Part shown: in pieces, positions 11,414 through 22,974 of the stretch
Position numbering within the stretch: the first letter of the stretch is position 1
Layout: each line of letters begins with the position of its first letter
Assembly (NCBI GenBank): GCA_024734495.1
Contig: JALMQS010000153.1
Span: 6,349,294-6,413,293 of the forward strand
From: Forficula auricularia
Taxonomy: Eukaryota > Arthropoda > Insecta > Dermaptera > Forficulidae
Direction of reading: 5' to 3'
DNA length: 64,000 nt
Translations under genes and position numbers: made by a program
The notes under the pieces: generated by a model
Database searches by the model: none
What the model saw: only the letters and a program-made list of their open reading frames with translations
Told to the model about the DNA's origin: nothing

Positions 11414-12430
11414 ACTAGTATAAAATAACAAGTTTGGAATAACTTGATTAATGAAGATCAGGAAGGGAAAATCAAAGAGAAAAAGAAATAACAAATCTTA
11501 TGGGGCTATTTAAGTTTAATAAGCCCGCAAAATGCGAGTAAGATTCTGTAACTAATAAACAAACAAATAAATAATTACTGTATACTCCTGCAGTGCAGGA
11601 TTTACGTATAACCTACACACACTATTCTTGCGAGCGCCCCCCCCCCCTCCCCACACACACAAAAAATATTGTGCGAGTGAGCAACTGTCATATATACTTA
11701 AATATACTGCAGCATTATTTGCCCCATTTTAGTTTAATATAATTCCTTAATGGTTATAACAAGAGATTAGATAATAAGCCTTTGTAAATTGTGCCTTTTA
11801 AGAGAATTTTTGTTTCTTTTTATCAGAGTTTGCATTTTTAAGTTTGTTATTAAAAAATAAAGATTTATTATTCCACTGTATTATATACCTATACTTCTTA
11901 ATTGTATTTCAGTTTAACCCTCTAGGTATCCGAAAATCATATTTGGCAGTGACATACAATATCTGGACTTATAAAAGGCCCCATATCTCAAATATCTTAG
12001 GGCCTTATCAAGACTAAATCCGACCCTGTGCTCCTGACGCTTTTGATGGGAAAACAATTAAAATAATTAAATATTTGGCATATATGGTCCAAATTTTGTA
12101 TAGTGACCCTCTGAAATTTAAATGGGACGAAAATCATTTACCTGATATTAAGATAGAGTAGAAAAAAACTCTATATTACGAGTATTTTATTTAATTTTAA
12201 TTGTGAACGACCACATCAGTACCTATATTTATTTTATTTCTAAAATTGTAAAAATAAAATTATTTATTCGACCAAGAAAATAATTTAATATTTAGGAAAA
12301 CTTAAAACAAGTCAAAAAAATAAAAAAAATCGAAAAATATTAAGGTTGCTCGGACAGTACCCACAAGTCAAAATATAATCTAATTTTTTTTCGATTAAAA
12401 TTATAAATTTTAATACACAAATTAATTATT
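11414..12430. other. AT-rich DNA without recognised genes
   Basis: Contains a C-run followed by CACACACAC (11635-11660) and otherwise AT-rich DNA. No coding frame or terminal repeats were recognised. Confidence 0.5.
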
Positions 12431-12436
12431 TTTATT

Positions 12437-12603
12437 GGGGGGTCGGGTAGGCTAGGCGGTAGCATGTCAGCCAGCTAACCAAGAGGACCCGAGTTCGAAT
12501 CCGACTCGAGGCATCCGGCTAAAATCTGACCCCCGAGGTAGAGACAAATTTAAATTAATTAATTAGTATCGTAAATGGCTTATGGCTAGAAAGGCCGAAA
12601 AGC

Positions 12604-12636
<33 letters not shown>
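12437..12636 (+). mobile_element. tRNA-derived SINE with poly(A) tail
   Basis: The head carries an A-box-like GTAGGCTAGGCGGTAGC and a B-box GAGTTCGAATCC at the spacing of a tRNA promoter. An unrelated body of about 110 bp follows, then a run of about 33 A. The 13-bp sequence AATTATTTTTATT flanks it directly (424-436 before and 637-649 after, in the 12-kb block). This is the hallmark of insertion by LINE machinery. The intact duplication and pure tail suggest a recent insertion. Confidence 0.85.
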
Positions 12637-12640
<4 letters not shown>

Positions 12641-12810
12641 ATTTTTATTTAAATGTTAGTTAGCATCATTTCTAATCGGATATATGAAATAATTTAATTA
12701 ATAAATATAATAAATAAATGTCTTTTGACTTGATTATTTGTTCGGCTAAAGTAGATCTGGCAACTGCGCATCTACTAGTTGTTGATGTTTTGAATCGAGT
12801 ATGGCTATAA

Positions 12811-13449
12811 TAGTCCAAGAGCTGGTGACACATTTTTGAGTACGGATTTGACCCAACTAGAAATAATGCGTAATAGTACCGTCTATGATGGTTGTACAAG
12901 GAATGGCCAGTCTGGCTGGTCTAAGCAGGTGGACCAGGTACTGCGCATAGTGTGAGTGCGGTAAAAAATACATATGTGTTAAAAAATGTTTTTGACCCAC
13001 AATGAAATTATAAAAATTATAATTTATAGTCAATTATAAACATAATATATTCACTCCAGACCATTTGAGTGGTGGGACGTGGAACCAGACCACCCAAAAT
13101 GTATTTTTAAAACTTGCAAAAAATAGCATCATGCTATTTTTTGCATCTTGTAAAAATACACTTTGGGTGGTCTGGTTCCACGTCCCACCACTCAAATGGT
13201 CTGGAGTGAATATATTATGTTTATAATTGACTATAAATTATAATTTTTATAATTTCATTGTGGGTCAAAAATATTTTTTAACACATATGTATTTTTTACC
13301 GCACTCACACTATGCGCAGTACCTGGTCCACCTGCTTAGACCAGCCAGACTGGCCATTCCTTGTACAACTATCATAGACGGTACTATTACTCATTATTTC
13401 TAGTTGGGTCAAATCCGTACTCAAAAATGTGTCACCAGCTCTTGGACTA
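12811..13449. repeat. 639-bp near-perfect palindrome
   Basis: The two arms of about 319 bp are inverted copies (TAGTCCAAGAGCTGGTGACA / TGTCACCAGCTCTTGGACTA) meeting at one base, 13130, with only scattered differences. No coding frame and no certain target duplication were seen. It could be a fold-back or MITE element or a palindromic duplication; an assembly artefact is possible. Confidence 0.8.
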
Positions 13450-14373
13450 TAAAGTTTTAAATACTTATATAGAAAAGAAAAAAATTGTTATTGGTTGTAA
13501 AATAAAATAAACGTGTTCTGGATTGTTTTTATAAAAGATTATGTATACAAAATTTGATTTGACGCGTTTTTCTTAACGACGTTGCCACACTTGGACGAGT
13601 CACGTGATTTACTTATTTTTAAGTGAAGCGGAGTGATATTTAGATTTGAATATTTAACAAACCCTGGGTCAAAAAGTTTTTTTTAACGTTAACTACGATA
13701 ATTTATCTATATAAATAAAAGTTTTTTTTCTCTCATCATGCGATTTGGCTAGATTAATCGAAATATGTGCTTTCAGCCAACATTCCCTATTCACTACGTG
13801 TTAAAAGTCCGATTTTTAATAATTAATTCCACGAAAACCCTTCGTCAGATAGTTTTCAAAAAATTATTTTACACGTATTTGTCATCGATTAATAACATAT
13901 TAAAAATTCAGATTTTTAATCCAACATTGCCTTAATGTCCGAGAAACCTTAATTTTTTTTCATCATCGAAATATTTCAATTTCGGAAGGCCGTCATCAGT
14001 CACCAGGTTAACTCTAAAATAAATATTTCATTAAAAAACGTAATGAAGGTGTAGTCGGATTGAATTTATCGTAATCAGTAAGAGGTAAGCACCTTCGAGT
14101 ATTAAATTAAATTGATCCAACAACCAGTATGCATATATGTCTGTACCACAAGAATTTCCAACGTATTACCAAATGAGAACCCGCTGGCGTAGGTGAATGA
14201 ATTCCATGTGCATTCATTTGTCCTATTTGACCGCAAAGAGAGGAGCTGGGAATCGGCCGATCGGAGCTTAAGGACCAACATAGCGAGAATTATTCCTTTT
14301 ATTTCATCAGTAGAGAGCGCAAAAAAAGCTTTCGCCTTTTTGCAATTTCGGGACTTTTCAAGTTTTTTTTTCT
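13450..14373. other. No gene recognised
   Basis: AT-rich DNA. The 74-codon frame at 14193-14417 runs into the start of the next R copy and matches nothing recognised. Confidence 0.5.
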
Positions 14374-15035
14374 ACTTTACCATACAGGGTATGGTCAAGT
14401 ATTGTAATCGTGCATGAAAAAAGTATTTTTTTTTCGAAATATCTAAAAAACGGCTGAAACTATTTTGATTAAAAAATTAGGCAAAACCATGGCATTTCGG
14501 TCTACAAAAAAGCCCTTTATAGGTGAAAATCGAAAAAATTATATTTTTCCAGATAATAACTGTTTTGTCAAAATGTCTGTTAGTACGTTAGTCTGTGCGT
14601 TACCAAATTTTTGTGGATGAACTTGCTCAAAAACTCGTGTGAATATCAAAAACAAATTTCACACGTAGTTTTGGGAGCATTGAGATTAAGAGCTGATTAG
14701 CTTTTGGTGCATATCGACCCAAAATTAAGGGGAGTAGAAGGGGGTTAAAAATTAAAAATATAAAATTTTCAAACTAAAAAAAGAAGAAAAATGAAATATA
14801 TTATAAATTGAACCTATAATAACGAAAATATTATTATTTTTTTCTGGGGCCAAAGTTGGGGGGGGGGGGTCAAAAAATGAAAATCTAGACCTTTGGACCA
14901 AACTCAATCAAATTTTGTATACATAACCAGTGGGACCCCGGAAGACTAAAATTGCAAAAAGTAACAACCCAAAATGGGGGGGGGGTCAAAAAATGAAAAT
15001 CTAACTCTTGGACCAAATTTTGTAAACTTAATCAG
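14374..15035 (+). repeat. Family R repeat, 3'-truncated copy
   Basis: Starts ACTTTACCATACAGGGTATGG as in the full-length copies and includes two G-tract units (about 14855-15030). It stops inside a unit after AATCAGTGG, so the usual GTATGGTAAAGT end is missing. Confidence 0.7.
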
Positions 15036-16300
15036 TGGAGATACAAACATTTTGATACCAGAACGAACGAAGATTTTCGGTTCTTAAGCTATTTTGAGTA
15101 TCAGAATCATGGCCCCCACATGAAATTTCGGGCCCGGGATCCAAAATCTGAAGCGGGTTCCTTATTATGGAATTATGTGGAAGTATGTGTTCCTTATTAT
15201 GGAATTATGTGGAAGTATGTGTTTTTTATGAAGTGGAAAAAGTTGGTCGCCCTAAGCTTTTTTTTCTAACATACCCCTTAAAAAATGTCACGCCCGGACC
15301 ACGAACCCAGCAGAGTCCCGGGCCCGGGACTCACAGCTGCACTTGGATCCCCCTTGTGGGGGCCGAGATCAGAATCTAGAGAGGCAAAAATAAACATGGT
15401 TGAAAATGATTCTTAAAATTTTGGAGGCCTCCCTAGCGTATCGAATAAAGAAAAAAATAATGATTTTATAATTTAGTCAAAAAATGATCAAAGTAAATAC
15501 AATTTGTATTTCTTCGTATAATTATATATGCCTTAAAAAAATTCAAAATACACGTATAAAAGAATAGCAAATCTTAAGGGCATTTACGGTTTATTTTAAT
15601 ACTTGCAGTTAAACTATATTAAATGAATAAATCGGTATATAATCCTTAACACTCCCCTTAAGGGATTTAACAGTAAATAATATATAAGTTTAAAAATTTC
15701 TTAAAAATTGAATTTATTTGAATCAATTAACATCTCTAGTTCTGCCAAGACACACTAGGCCCTGCGGGCGCCATACAAGTCTTCAACACAGAGCGAATTT
15801 TGCAAATAAGCACATTTCATTGGAAATTAAATAACTGTAACTAAAATTCAATCTTTTAAAGCAATTGTATAAAATAAAAAAATAAGACAGTTTGTAAACT
15901 TAACCGCTTTTCAGCCACATACACTTAACCAAATATTTTTTTTATTCAAGCCCAAATTATCGATACGCATCCTTGTGCTTTAACTATATTGTGGTTTTCT
16001 CGTATACTTCTCTTTATAATATCCAACAAACTCTTTTTAAATTGTTTTTTATAAATATCCATAAGGAGATTAATATCTTTAATTTATTAAAGTGAGGTCA
16101 AATATATTATACTACTACGTATATGATGAGAGAAGAGAGGAAATAATTCAGACCAGATGGGCCACCTCATTATTTCTACACCGGAACGGGAAAGCTAGAG
16201 GGCCAAAAATAAAATTACCACTATTGAGAGAAGACTTGGTATAAAAGATGGGGAGATTATTTCTCAGAAGCCCCGAATTATGTGGAATGCGGTTCAAAAA
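15036..16300. other. Mostly unassigned, with a small tandem duplication
   Basis: Holds a 31-bp direct tandem duplication at about 15157-15220 (GTTCCTTATTATGGAATTAT...) and a GC-rich patch with GGGCCCGGGA near 15130 and 15320. The remainder is AT-rich with no gene seen. Confidence 0.5.
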
Positions 16301-16308
16301 ATTAAAAT

Positions 16309-16523
16309 TATTATTAAATGAATTTAACTTTAAAGGACATCATAGATATTAAGAGAAATATTTTTACATTGCATATCAGAGAGGTTCGTCCCTTAGGAAT
16401 CGAACCCAAGCGCTAACTAGCGCTTGGGTTCGATTCCTAAGGGACGAACCTCTCTGATATGCAATGTAAAAATATTTCTCTAATATCTATGATGTCCTTT
16501 AAAGTTAAATTCATTTAATAATA
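16309..16523. repeat. Fold-back pair of tRNA-like sequences
   Basis: The arms of about 107 bp are inverted copies with a 2-base loop at 16416-16417. Each arm carries a B-box-like GGTTCGATTCC next to CTAAGGGA, so each looks like half of a tRNA-derived SINE. The element resembles the larger fold-back at 33513-34042. It is not a functional tRNA, because no cloverleaf can be placed in one orientation. Confidence 0.7.
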
Positions 16524-17070
16524 TTATATACTGGGTTGATTTTTGAAATAATTTCCATCCTTTTTCAAAAAAAGACACCCAAAAAGATACTTAAATCTTT
16601 GTTTTCACTGTAAAATTATTATATTTAAATAAATATTAAATAAATCTCCAAATTGAAAAGTAGAATCGAATCATGCCAAAAAGTTCTTTTTAATTTGAGT
16701 TTAAGATCAAAAATTGCAAAAACTAAACTATTATTTTATAATTTATATTGAGATAGGGTCTTTTCTTTTACGATAGAGCTGCTGCCCGGGGTGACACCCG
16801 AGCGTGTAAACCAGTTAGCTGGTTATCAAGATAATTTTTAAGATTTTTTTCATAATGAGAGTAGGTATTGGAGAAAAAAAACGAAGAATACTACAGAACT
16901 ACATTGCTTTAGAAATACTTGGGAATTGAATGAAGATTTCAATTAGATTCCTCTCTCTTTATCTCACTTGGTCTCATTTAGAAATTATCATCAACTTAAG
17001 GTCGAACTAAAACGGTAATTAGCTATACATGTTTATATTTTGGAACGCTAATTCTTTGGATTGGACATTA

Positions 17071-17394
17071 GTGCGGAAAAGTTGCCTATTGTAATTAGAA
17101 GAAAAACGGCATAAAAAATTAAAACCGGTTAACATCTTCCGCTCTTTAAGATGTTGCGCGGAGGTAAAAAAGTATATTATTGATCAGAATTTAATATATA
17201 TAGATTATTTAAACCATAAAACAAGCATAAAAAACTAGTGTGATTATTTAAAAAATTTTAACTTATAGAAAAAAATTACAAAAATATCGTGATTTTTGCA
17301 ATATTTCATAAGTTTAAAGTTCGGAAGATGTTAACCGATTTTTAAATTTTTTATGCCGTTTTTCTTCTTATTACAATAGGCAACTTTTCCCCAC
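17071..17394. mobile_element. MITE with ~75-bp terminal inverted repeats, TA flanks
   Basis: The left end GTGCGGAAAAGTTGCC and the right end GGCAACTTTTCCCCAC are inverted and the match extends to GGTTAACATCTTCCG. TA lies on both sides. An AT-rich unique centre (about 170 bp) has no coding capacity. The TA duplication suggests the Tc1/mariner group; the family is not identified. Confidence 0.65.
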
Positions 17395-17459
17395 TAGAAA
17401 ATTTCACTTAAAATGGATGGATGGATGTAAGCTTGAGTTATTTGCCATAAAAGAATTTA

Positions 17460-18240
17460 GTCTTTTTGATTTTAAGTCGATTCTTCCACGTTTTCAGTAG
17501 AGGTTGCCATTAAGAGTCAAAACATCAAAAATGGAATGCAATAAGGTTATTCCTCTAGTATTAGATAAGAATCGATTGTTATTTTTGATTTTAAGCCTAT
17601 TACTCTTTTTTTTATTTTTTTATGATAATGATGAGAGAAGGAGTTACACCAAAAAGGTGCAACCCCTAAAGGCCTGGGTTGGCCCCTCCATCGAGAAAAG
17701 AAGAAGAAAGAATTTTATGGGTTGGGCGGGGGTCGAAGGTATCTGTGGATACGGGTCTTAAATAGCTGAAGGTTGTGTCTTCAGCAATGGTTACCAATAA
17801 TAACCGAAACGTCAAAATTCCAATGTAGAATTGATATTCCTCAAGTATTAGATCAGAATCAATCGCTATTTTTGATTTTAAGTCGATTCCTCTATATCTT
17901 CAGCAATGGTTACTAATAAAAACCGAAACGTCAAAAATCCAATGTAGAATTGTTATTCTTCAAGTATTAGATCAGAATCAATCGCTATTTTTGATTTTAA
18001 GTCGATACCTCTATGTCTTCAGCAATGGTTACTAATAAAAACCGAAACGTCAAAAATGGAATGCTATAAGGTTATTCCTCTAGTATTAGATAAGAACCGA
18101 TTGTTATTTTTGATTTTAAGTCGATTACTCCGTGTCTTCAGCAATGGTTACCAATAATAACCGAAACGTCAACAATCCAATGTAGAAATGTTATTCCTCA
18201 AGTATTAGATCAGAATCAATCGCTATTTTTGAATTAAATC
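17460..18240 (+). repeat. 119-bp tandem array with hammerhead-like 3' core
   Basis: CAGCAATGG starts at 17782, 17901, 18020 and 18139, an exact 119-bp period. An earlier degenerate unit has its equivalent point at 17495, which is 168 bp too far away. That gap is explained by an insertion of about 168 bp (about 17600-17767) that resembles 24112-24230. Each unit contains GGTTAC-(A/C)AATAA-(A/T)AACC-GAAACGTC: a short helix followed by the GAAAC...GTC half of a hammerhead. The CTGANGA half is replaced by CAGCAA, so the ribozyme core is not intact. Confidence 0.7.
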
Positions 18241-19115
18241 AACATGGACTGCAAATTGCAAATGATATCTGATTAATAATAAAGAAATAAAAATATCAAT
18301 ATTTCAAATGAATTTGGATAAAGTTTAGCAACGATCCGTTGAAGTTATTTTTTTATGCAATCGAATGCAAGAAGATCCAGGTCCTATAGATCTCGAAAGA
18401 CCCTTGGATTTTTTTGAATTGGATTGTCGAAGCGAACGAGAAATTGATCAATCGAAATTGTGGAGGGGTAGGTGTTTGTGCACCCGGTTTTGAAGGTTTG
18501 AAGGTTATAAGTAGGTCCGGGATTCGTATGCAAATGCATATTTTTTTTTGACTATTTTAAAAATACATGTTTTGAGCGTCTCTGATGACAATATCAAAAG
18601 TGCATATTTTTAATTAGTTCAGGTGTTTCGGAATTTTTCTGCATATAATAAGTTATTGTGCATATTATGTGGTATATTTAGAGAATTATATTGCATAAAC
18701 GCCCAAATTTGCAGCAAAATATTTTGGGTTTTTTTTCGGTTGTAAACTCAATATTAGTTAAACTTAAGAAAATAATTTTAAACAATTTAGTCAATTTTTA
18801 TAAAAAATCAAATTTATTAACGCAAAAAAAAAGAAGAGCACTTGACGATTTGGAAGATTTTTCTCCCTTCATCAAAAATAAAAGAACAAAATATTCCACC
18901 ACGCGAAATACTTTCTTTTATTTTTGTTAAAGTGAAAAAATTCCCAGAAAGATAAACCTGTTCTTTTGTGGGTTAATAAATTTATCTTTTATAAAAAAAT
19001 TGATTGGATAGTTTGAAACTATTTTTTAGAGTTATATATATATATTTATATACCTATATTTGTACCTAATTTACCAGTTAATAAAAATTTTATAAAAAGA
19101 TTATTATATAACATA
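18241..19115. other. No gene recognised
   Basis: AT-rich. The 79-codon frame at 18691-18930 is Lys/Asn-rich and matches nothing recognised; it is probably chance. Confidence 0.5.
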
Positions 19116-19429
19116 TAACTAGCTGCAAGGCCCGCCTTCGGCGGCCCTCTTGCTAGCCAGGGGGCACGCCCCCTCAACCCCCAGCCCTCGAGCCCCACTC
19201 TCACCCACCCCTCGAAACCCACCCAGCACCCCCACCCCCCGCACCAAGCCCAACCCCCGCCCCCACACCACCTTGGACCCCGGACCCCACCCCGTGCCCT
19301 CCAACCCTGCGCATCACACCCCCGCCTAGCCCCCTGGACTCCACCCCGCACGACCCCCTACTCCGCCTCACTCTCACCCCCTCCGCGCCCAGTTTTTGCA
19401 TTTCTAGCCTTCTAGTGACCCACAGATTA

Positions 19430-20747
19430 CACAGGTCTGCGACCAAAAAACTGCATAGGATTTTTTTACATTTTCTTACAGATTTTGACCTCCCAAAAAC
19501 AGAAAAAATATTCAAATTATTATATCACATAAGTTTTTATGTATATTGCAGTATCTATGTTCATTGGTAATAATGGCGCCTATTCATTGACTCATCTAAG
19601 ACTAGCCTTAAAGCAGTATTATTGCACAATGGAAATAAATTTGCCTCGATTCCGATTGGACATTCTGTGCATTTGAAAGAAGATTATAACGATTTGGTCA
19701 TTATCCTGGAAAAAATCAAGTATCAAGGCCATCAATGGATGATTTGTGGGGACTTCAAAATACTGACAATGCTTTTGGGTCAGTAGGCAGGCTATACCAA
19801 ATACCCATGCTTCTTATGCTTGTGGGATAGTAGAGCCAGAGAACAGCACTGGAAAAAAAGTGATTGGCCATCCCGAGAAACTTTAAAACCTGGAGAGAAA
19901 AATGTTATAAACACTACCTTGGTACCACCACAAAAGGTTTTGTTGCCCCCTCTCCATATCAAATTGGGGTTGATGAAACAATTTGTAAAATCGCTGCAAA
20001 AGGATGGAGACTGTTTCAAATATATATGTACAAAATTCCCGAAGCTGTCAGAAGCAAAGTTGAAAGAGGGAGTTTTCACCGGCCCCGACATAAGAAAACT
20101 TTTAACGGACCCTTCATTTGTGGAAACTATGAATGAGAAGAAAAAAGAAGCTTGGGTATCGTTCAAGGACATACTGCGAATGTTTTTGGGAAATACTAAG
20201 GATCCTAACTATAAAACCATTGTGCAACGGATGCTAGCAGCATACGAAGCTCAAGGCTGCAAGATGAGCTTGAAGGTCCATTTTTTACACTCTCACATAG
20301 ACTATTTTCCTGAAAACCTGGGAGCTTACAGTGAAGAGCAGGGGGAGCGATTTCACCAGGATGTCCGTGATATCGAGAGAAGGTACCAAGGGCGATGGGA
20401 TGTCACTATGCTTGCTGACTACTGTTGGCTGCTTAAGCGAGAAACTGAAGATGGAAATCGGAAAAGGACTCGTCAAAGTATCAAGAAAAAGAAGAAGAGG
20501 TTTCATAAAGAACATGAATAAGTATATGTATCAAAATAATGTTTCGTTTGCTTTAAAAAAAATATTTATTGTTTGAAAATTTTGAATAAAGGAGTGCTTT
20601 AACCAATTTTTTGTGTTTGAATTCGCAAAAAATCCTTATGTGATAGAAAAAAATGGCCATCACTTTTGAAATCAGCGCACTTTAAAACAGTTAATTCAGT
20701 AAAAAAATCTCATGCAGCTGACAAAAATTTTTTTTCGCAGACCTGTG
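19430..20747 (+). mobile_element. 1318-bp DNA transposon, TTA target duplication
   Basis: The ends CACAGGTCTGCGA and TCGCAGACCTGTG are inverted. A looser match continues inward (CTGCAT-x-GGATTTTTTTAC versus GTAAAAAAATCTCATGCAG). TTA occurs directly on both sides (19427-19429 and 20748-20750). Removing the element and one TTA gives CAGATTATGTATACAAAAT, which is found uninterrupted in sister repeat units (for example near 20866), so the boundaries are secure. It carries one protein relic. The CAC ends and 3-bp duplication recall CMC/EnSpm or PIF-like groups, but no catalytic domain was recognised. Confidence 0.85.
19574..20521 (+). pseudogene. Transposon-borne protein of unknown function, one in-frame stop
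   Basis: A single frame runs from the stop at 19571 to the stop at 20521, broken only by TAG at 19784-19786. Before the break it reads WRLFIDSSKTSLKAVLLHNG and later WMICGDFK; after it come YPCFLCLWDSR, LPPLHIKLGLMKQFVK, SLKVHFLHSHIDYFPENLG, EQGERFHQD and RRYQGRWD. It has His- and Cys-rich motifs and a basic Lys-rich tail. From memory, long proteins with this C-terminus are common as uncharacterised entries in arthropod genomes; this is recollection, not a search. It occupies most of a transposon, so it is probably the C-terminal part of that element's transposase or an accessory protein. The N-terminus is missing. Confidence 0.75.
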
Positions 20748-21296
20748 TTATGTATACAAAATGTGGTTGAGTTTGGCCCAAGAGAAAGAATTTTCATTTT
20801 TTGACCCCCCCCCCCCCTTTTGGGTGGTTAGTTTTTGCATTTCTAGCTCTCTAGAGGCCCAGAGATTATGTATACAAAATTTGTTTGAGTTTGCTCCAAG
20901 GGCAAGAATTTACATTTTTTCACCCTCCCCCCCTTTTTCGGTAGTTTTTTGGGGAAATTTTTTTAAACAAAAGTTGTCAGAAATCGCATCCCCTACAACT
21001 TTGTTTATTATAAAATTTGCCATAGGGTTAATAGTTTAGGAGTTATTTGATAATTTTCATTCGTGCGCCCCCCAAACCCCTTCTGGTATGAAATTTCATA
21101 ATAATCCCTTCAGCCGTTTTTACGTGAATCGTGAGCAACTTTTCGGAAACCACTGAAACAGACAGACAGACATACAGACAGACAATAATTTTGTTGAAGG
21201 TGTTTTCGTTCATAACTTGGCTTGAAACGTGTGCAACCAAAATGTGTCGTGATTTGGAGCAATGTACAGACAAAACCTTAATTTTATATATATAGA

Positions 21297-22061
21297 TATA
21301 TAATAAATAAATAATATTAATAACATATCTAATATTTTGTTTTTGCATATTTCATGTTTGAATTTACATATGTTAGACGTTTATTGTGCATATAAAACCT
21401 GACCCTAGTTTTTTTTTTTTTTTTATTTAATGTCACCGGGAACAAAGCCCATTTAGACAGGTGACCCTAGTTATAAGCGTCTGTAAAGACAGAGAGACAG
21501 TTCTTTTTTCATTTAACTTAATATTTAAAAAAATCTTCATTTAATAAGCCAAAAGATAGAAGATTAAATTTTCAAAGTTAATTGTATCATTCTCTGAAAA
21601 ATGAAATTGAAAATATGTTTACATTATAATTAACAAAAATTATATTGAATTAATAAAATACCAACATGGAGTGGTTCTCATTCTCATTGTTACATTGTTT
21701 TCGGTTAACAGTAATGTTAATTGTGAACAGATGAGGTTCAAAAAAGAATATCCAAGAAGGCAAAATACCATTTGATTAAAAAGTGCCGAGAACGGACACT
21801 TGCTCATTAAAAGAACAACTAGTGTCTTTGTGGATCGCGTGCGTGACCCAAGAACAAGAAGAAAGAAATTGACGACCGACCGACCACTGGTCTCGAACGT
21901 CTTTTGTGACGACTTCTTAATGATAGATGGACAAAAATAAATTTGACAACAAAAACAATCGTAATACCTGTCATAAGCTTCTAATTTCAACTAGTTTTTT
22001 TCGTTATTTATCAAATACCTGCTCTAAATACTTATACTTGGATTTGAAAAAGAAAAAAAAA
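21297..22061. other. Unassigned AT-rich DNA
   Basis: A T-rich run followed by GTCACCGGGAACAAAGCCCA (21410-21450) resembles 36400-36450. The minus-strand frame at 21640-21990 (116 codons) is compositionally odd and unrecognised. No other structure was seen. Confidence 0.4.
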
Positions 22062-22800
22062 TTTTTAACCGACTTCAAAAAAGGAGGAGGTTCTCTATTC
22101 CACTGAATTTTTTTTTTTTTTGTGCCTATGTTACCTCATATCTCCGCCAATTGTGAACCGATTTTGAAAATTTTTTTGCATTGGGTCCAGTCTAGCTTCC
22201 GATTGGTCCCATTTTTTTTCGTTTTTTTTCATAGGTATTAGATCTTTTTTATTAGGTTTGTTTAGACCTAACCTCTTTGTTTATGAACCGATTTCGATGG
22301 TTCTTTTTTTATCGGAAAGGGGGTGTCTTAGGGATGGTGTCATATTAATTTGGTCAAGTTCTGATGATATAATCACTATTAATAACATCACTAAAAAGAG
22401 AAAAATAAAAATAATTTTTAAGAAAAAAATAAAAACCGACTTCAAAAAATTAAATGCAACAAATAAAATATACTAAAAGGTATAAAATAATTATTATCTT
22501 ATTTAGTTACAGCTAAACGACGAAATATTAACATGAAATTACTTTTTGAAGTTGGTGCCAAACATATACCTTTTACGAATCGCACTCGACGGATCTTACT
22601 TAGTACGCTTGGCGGGTACGCTCGCTTATAGGTATAGTTTGTTTGGTACCGACTTCAAAACGTAATTTCATGTTAATATTTCGTCGTTTAGTTGTAACTA
22701 AATAAGATAATAATTATTTTATACCTTTTAGTGTATTTTATTTGTTGCATTTAATTTTTTGAAGTCGGTTTTTATTTTTTTCTCTAAAAATTATTTTTAT
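22062..22800. repeat. AACCGACTTCAAAAA repeat plus fold-back derivative
   Basis: 22062-22340 starts AACCGACTTCAAAAAAGGAG and contains text of a widespread insect repeat (GAACCGATTT). At 22406-22800 two arms of about 170 bp, each ending AAAACCGACTTCAAAAAATT, face each other around a loop near 22560-22640. No coding sequence is visible. This is probably a MITE family. Confidence 0.55.
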
Positions 22801-22974
22801 AATAGATCAAATGCTTTGTTATATTTTTTCAAATTAAATCAAATTACAGAATAAAGAAATAAACGGATGTAAATAGTTTATAATCATTTACGAAAGACCA
22901 CTCCCTCTTAATTTATGGGGCTCATTGGCTATTAATAATATCTCCTTTTAAATACGGAACTCTTCTAAGATAAG

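Larger units (their letters stand above)
19119..21296 (-). mobile_element. Non-autonomous Helitron (minus strand)
   Basis: Read on the minus strand it begins TCTATATATATAAAATTAAG after A (21296) and ends with hairpin CCGCC-GAA-GGCGG, TTGCAG and CTAG at 19119, followed by T. This is the Helitron signature. The interior includes CAGACAGACAGACATACAGAC (about 21160-21185), a very C-rich plus-strand tract (19180-19380) and G-tract units like those of family R (20750-20940). It was later split by the transposon at 19430-20747. It encodes nothing of its own. Confidence 0.7.

Noticed and set aside
12460..12520. Functional tRNA gene
   Set aside because: Promoter boxes are present but the acceptor and anticodon stems do not pair and a long A tail follows; a SINE explains it.
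14193..14417. 74-codon frame
   Set aside because: Runs into the beginning of a family R copy, so its C-terminus is repeat DNA.
17765..18180. CRISPR array
   Set aside because: The 119-bp period includes no short repeat/unique spacer pattern; whole units are repeated.
19046..19515. Three Gly-rich minus frames of 61-104 codons
   Set aside because: Produced by the C-rich tract of the Helitron; low complexity in all frames.
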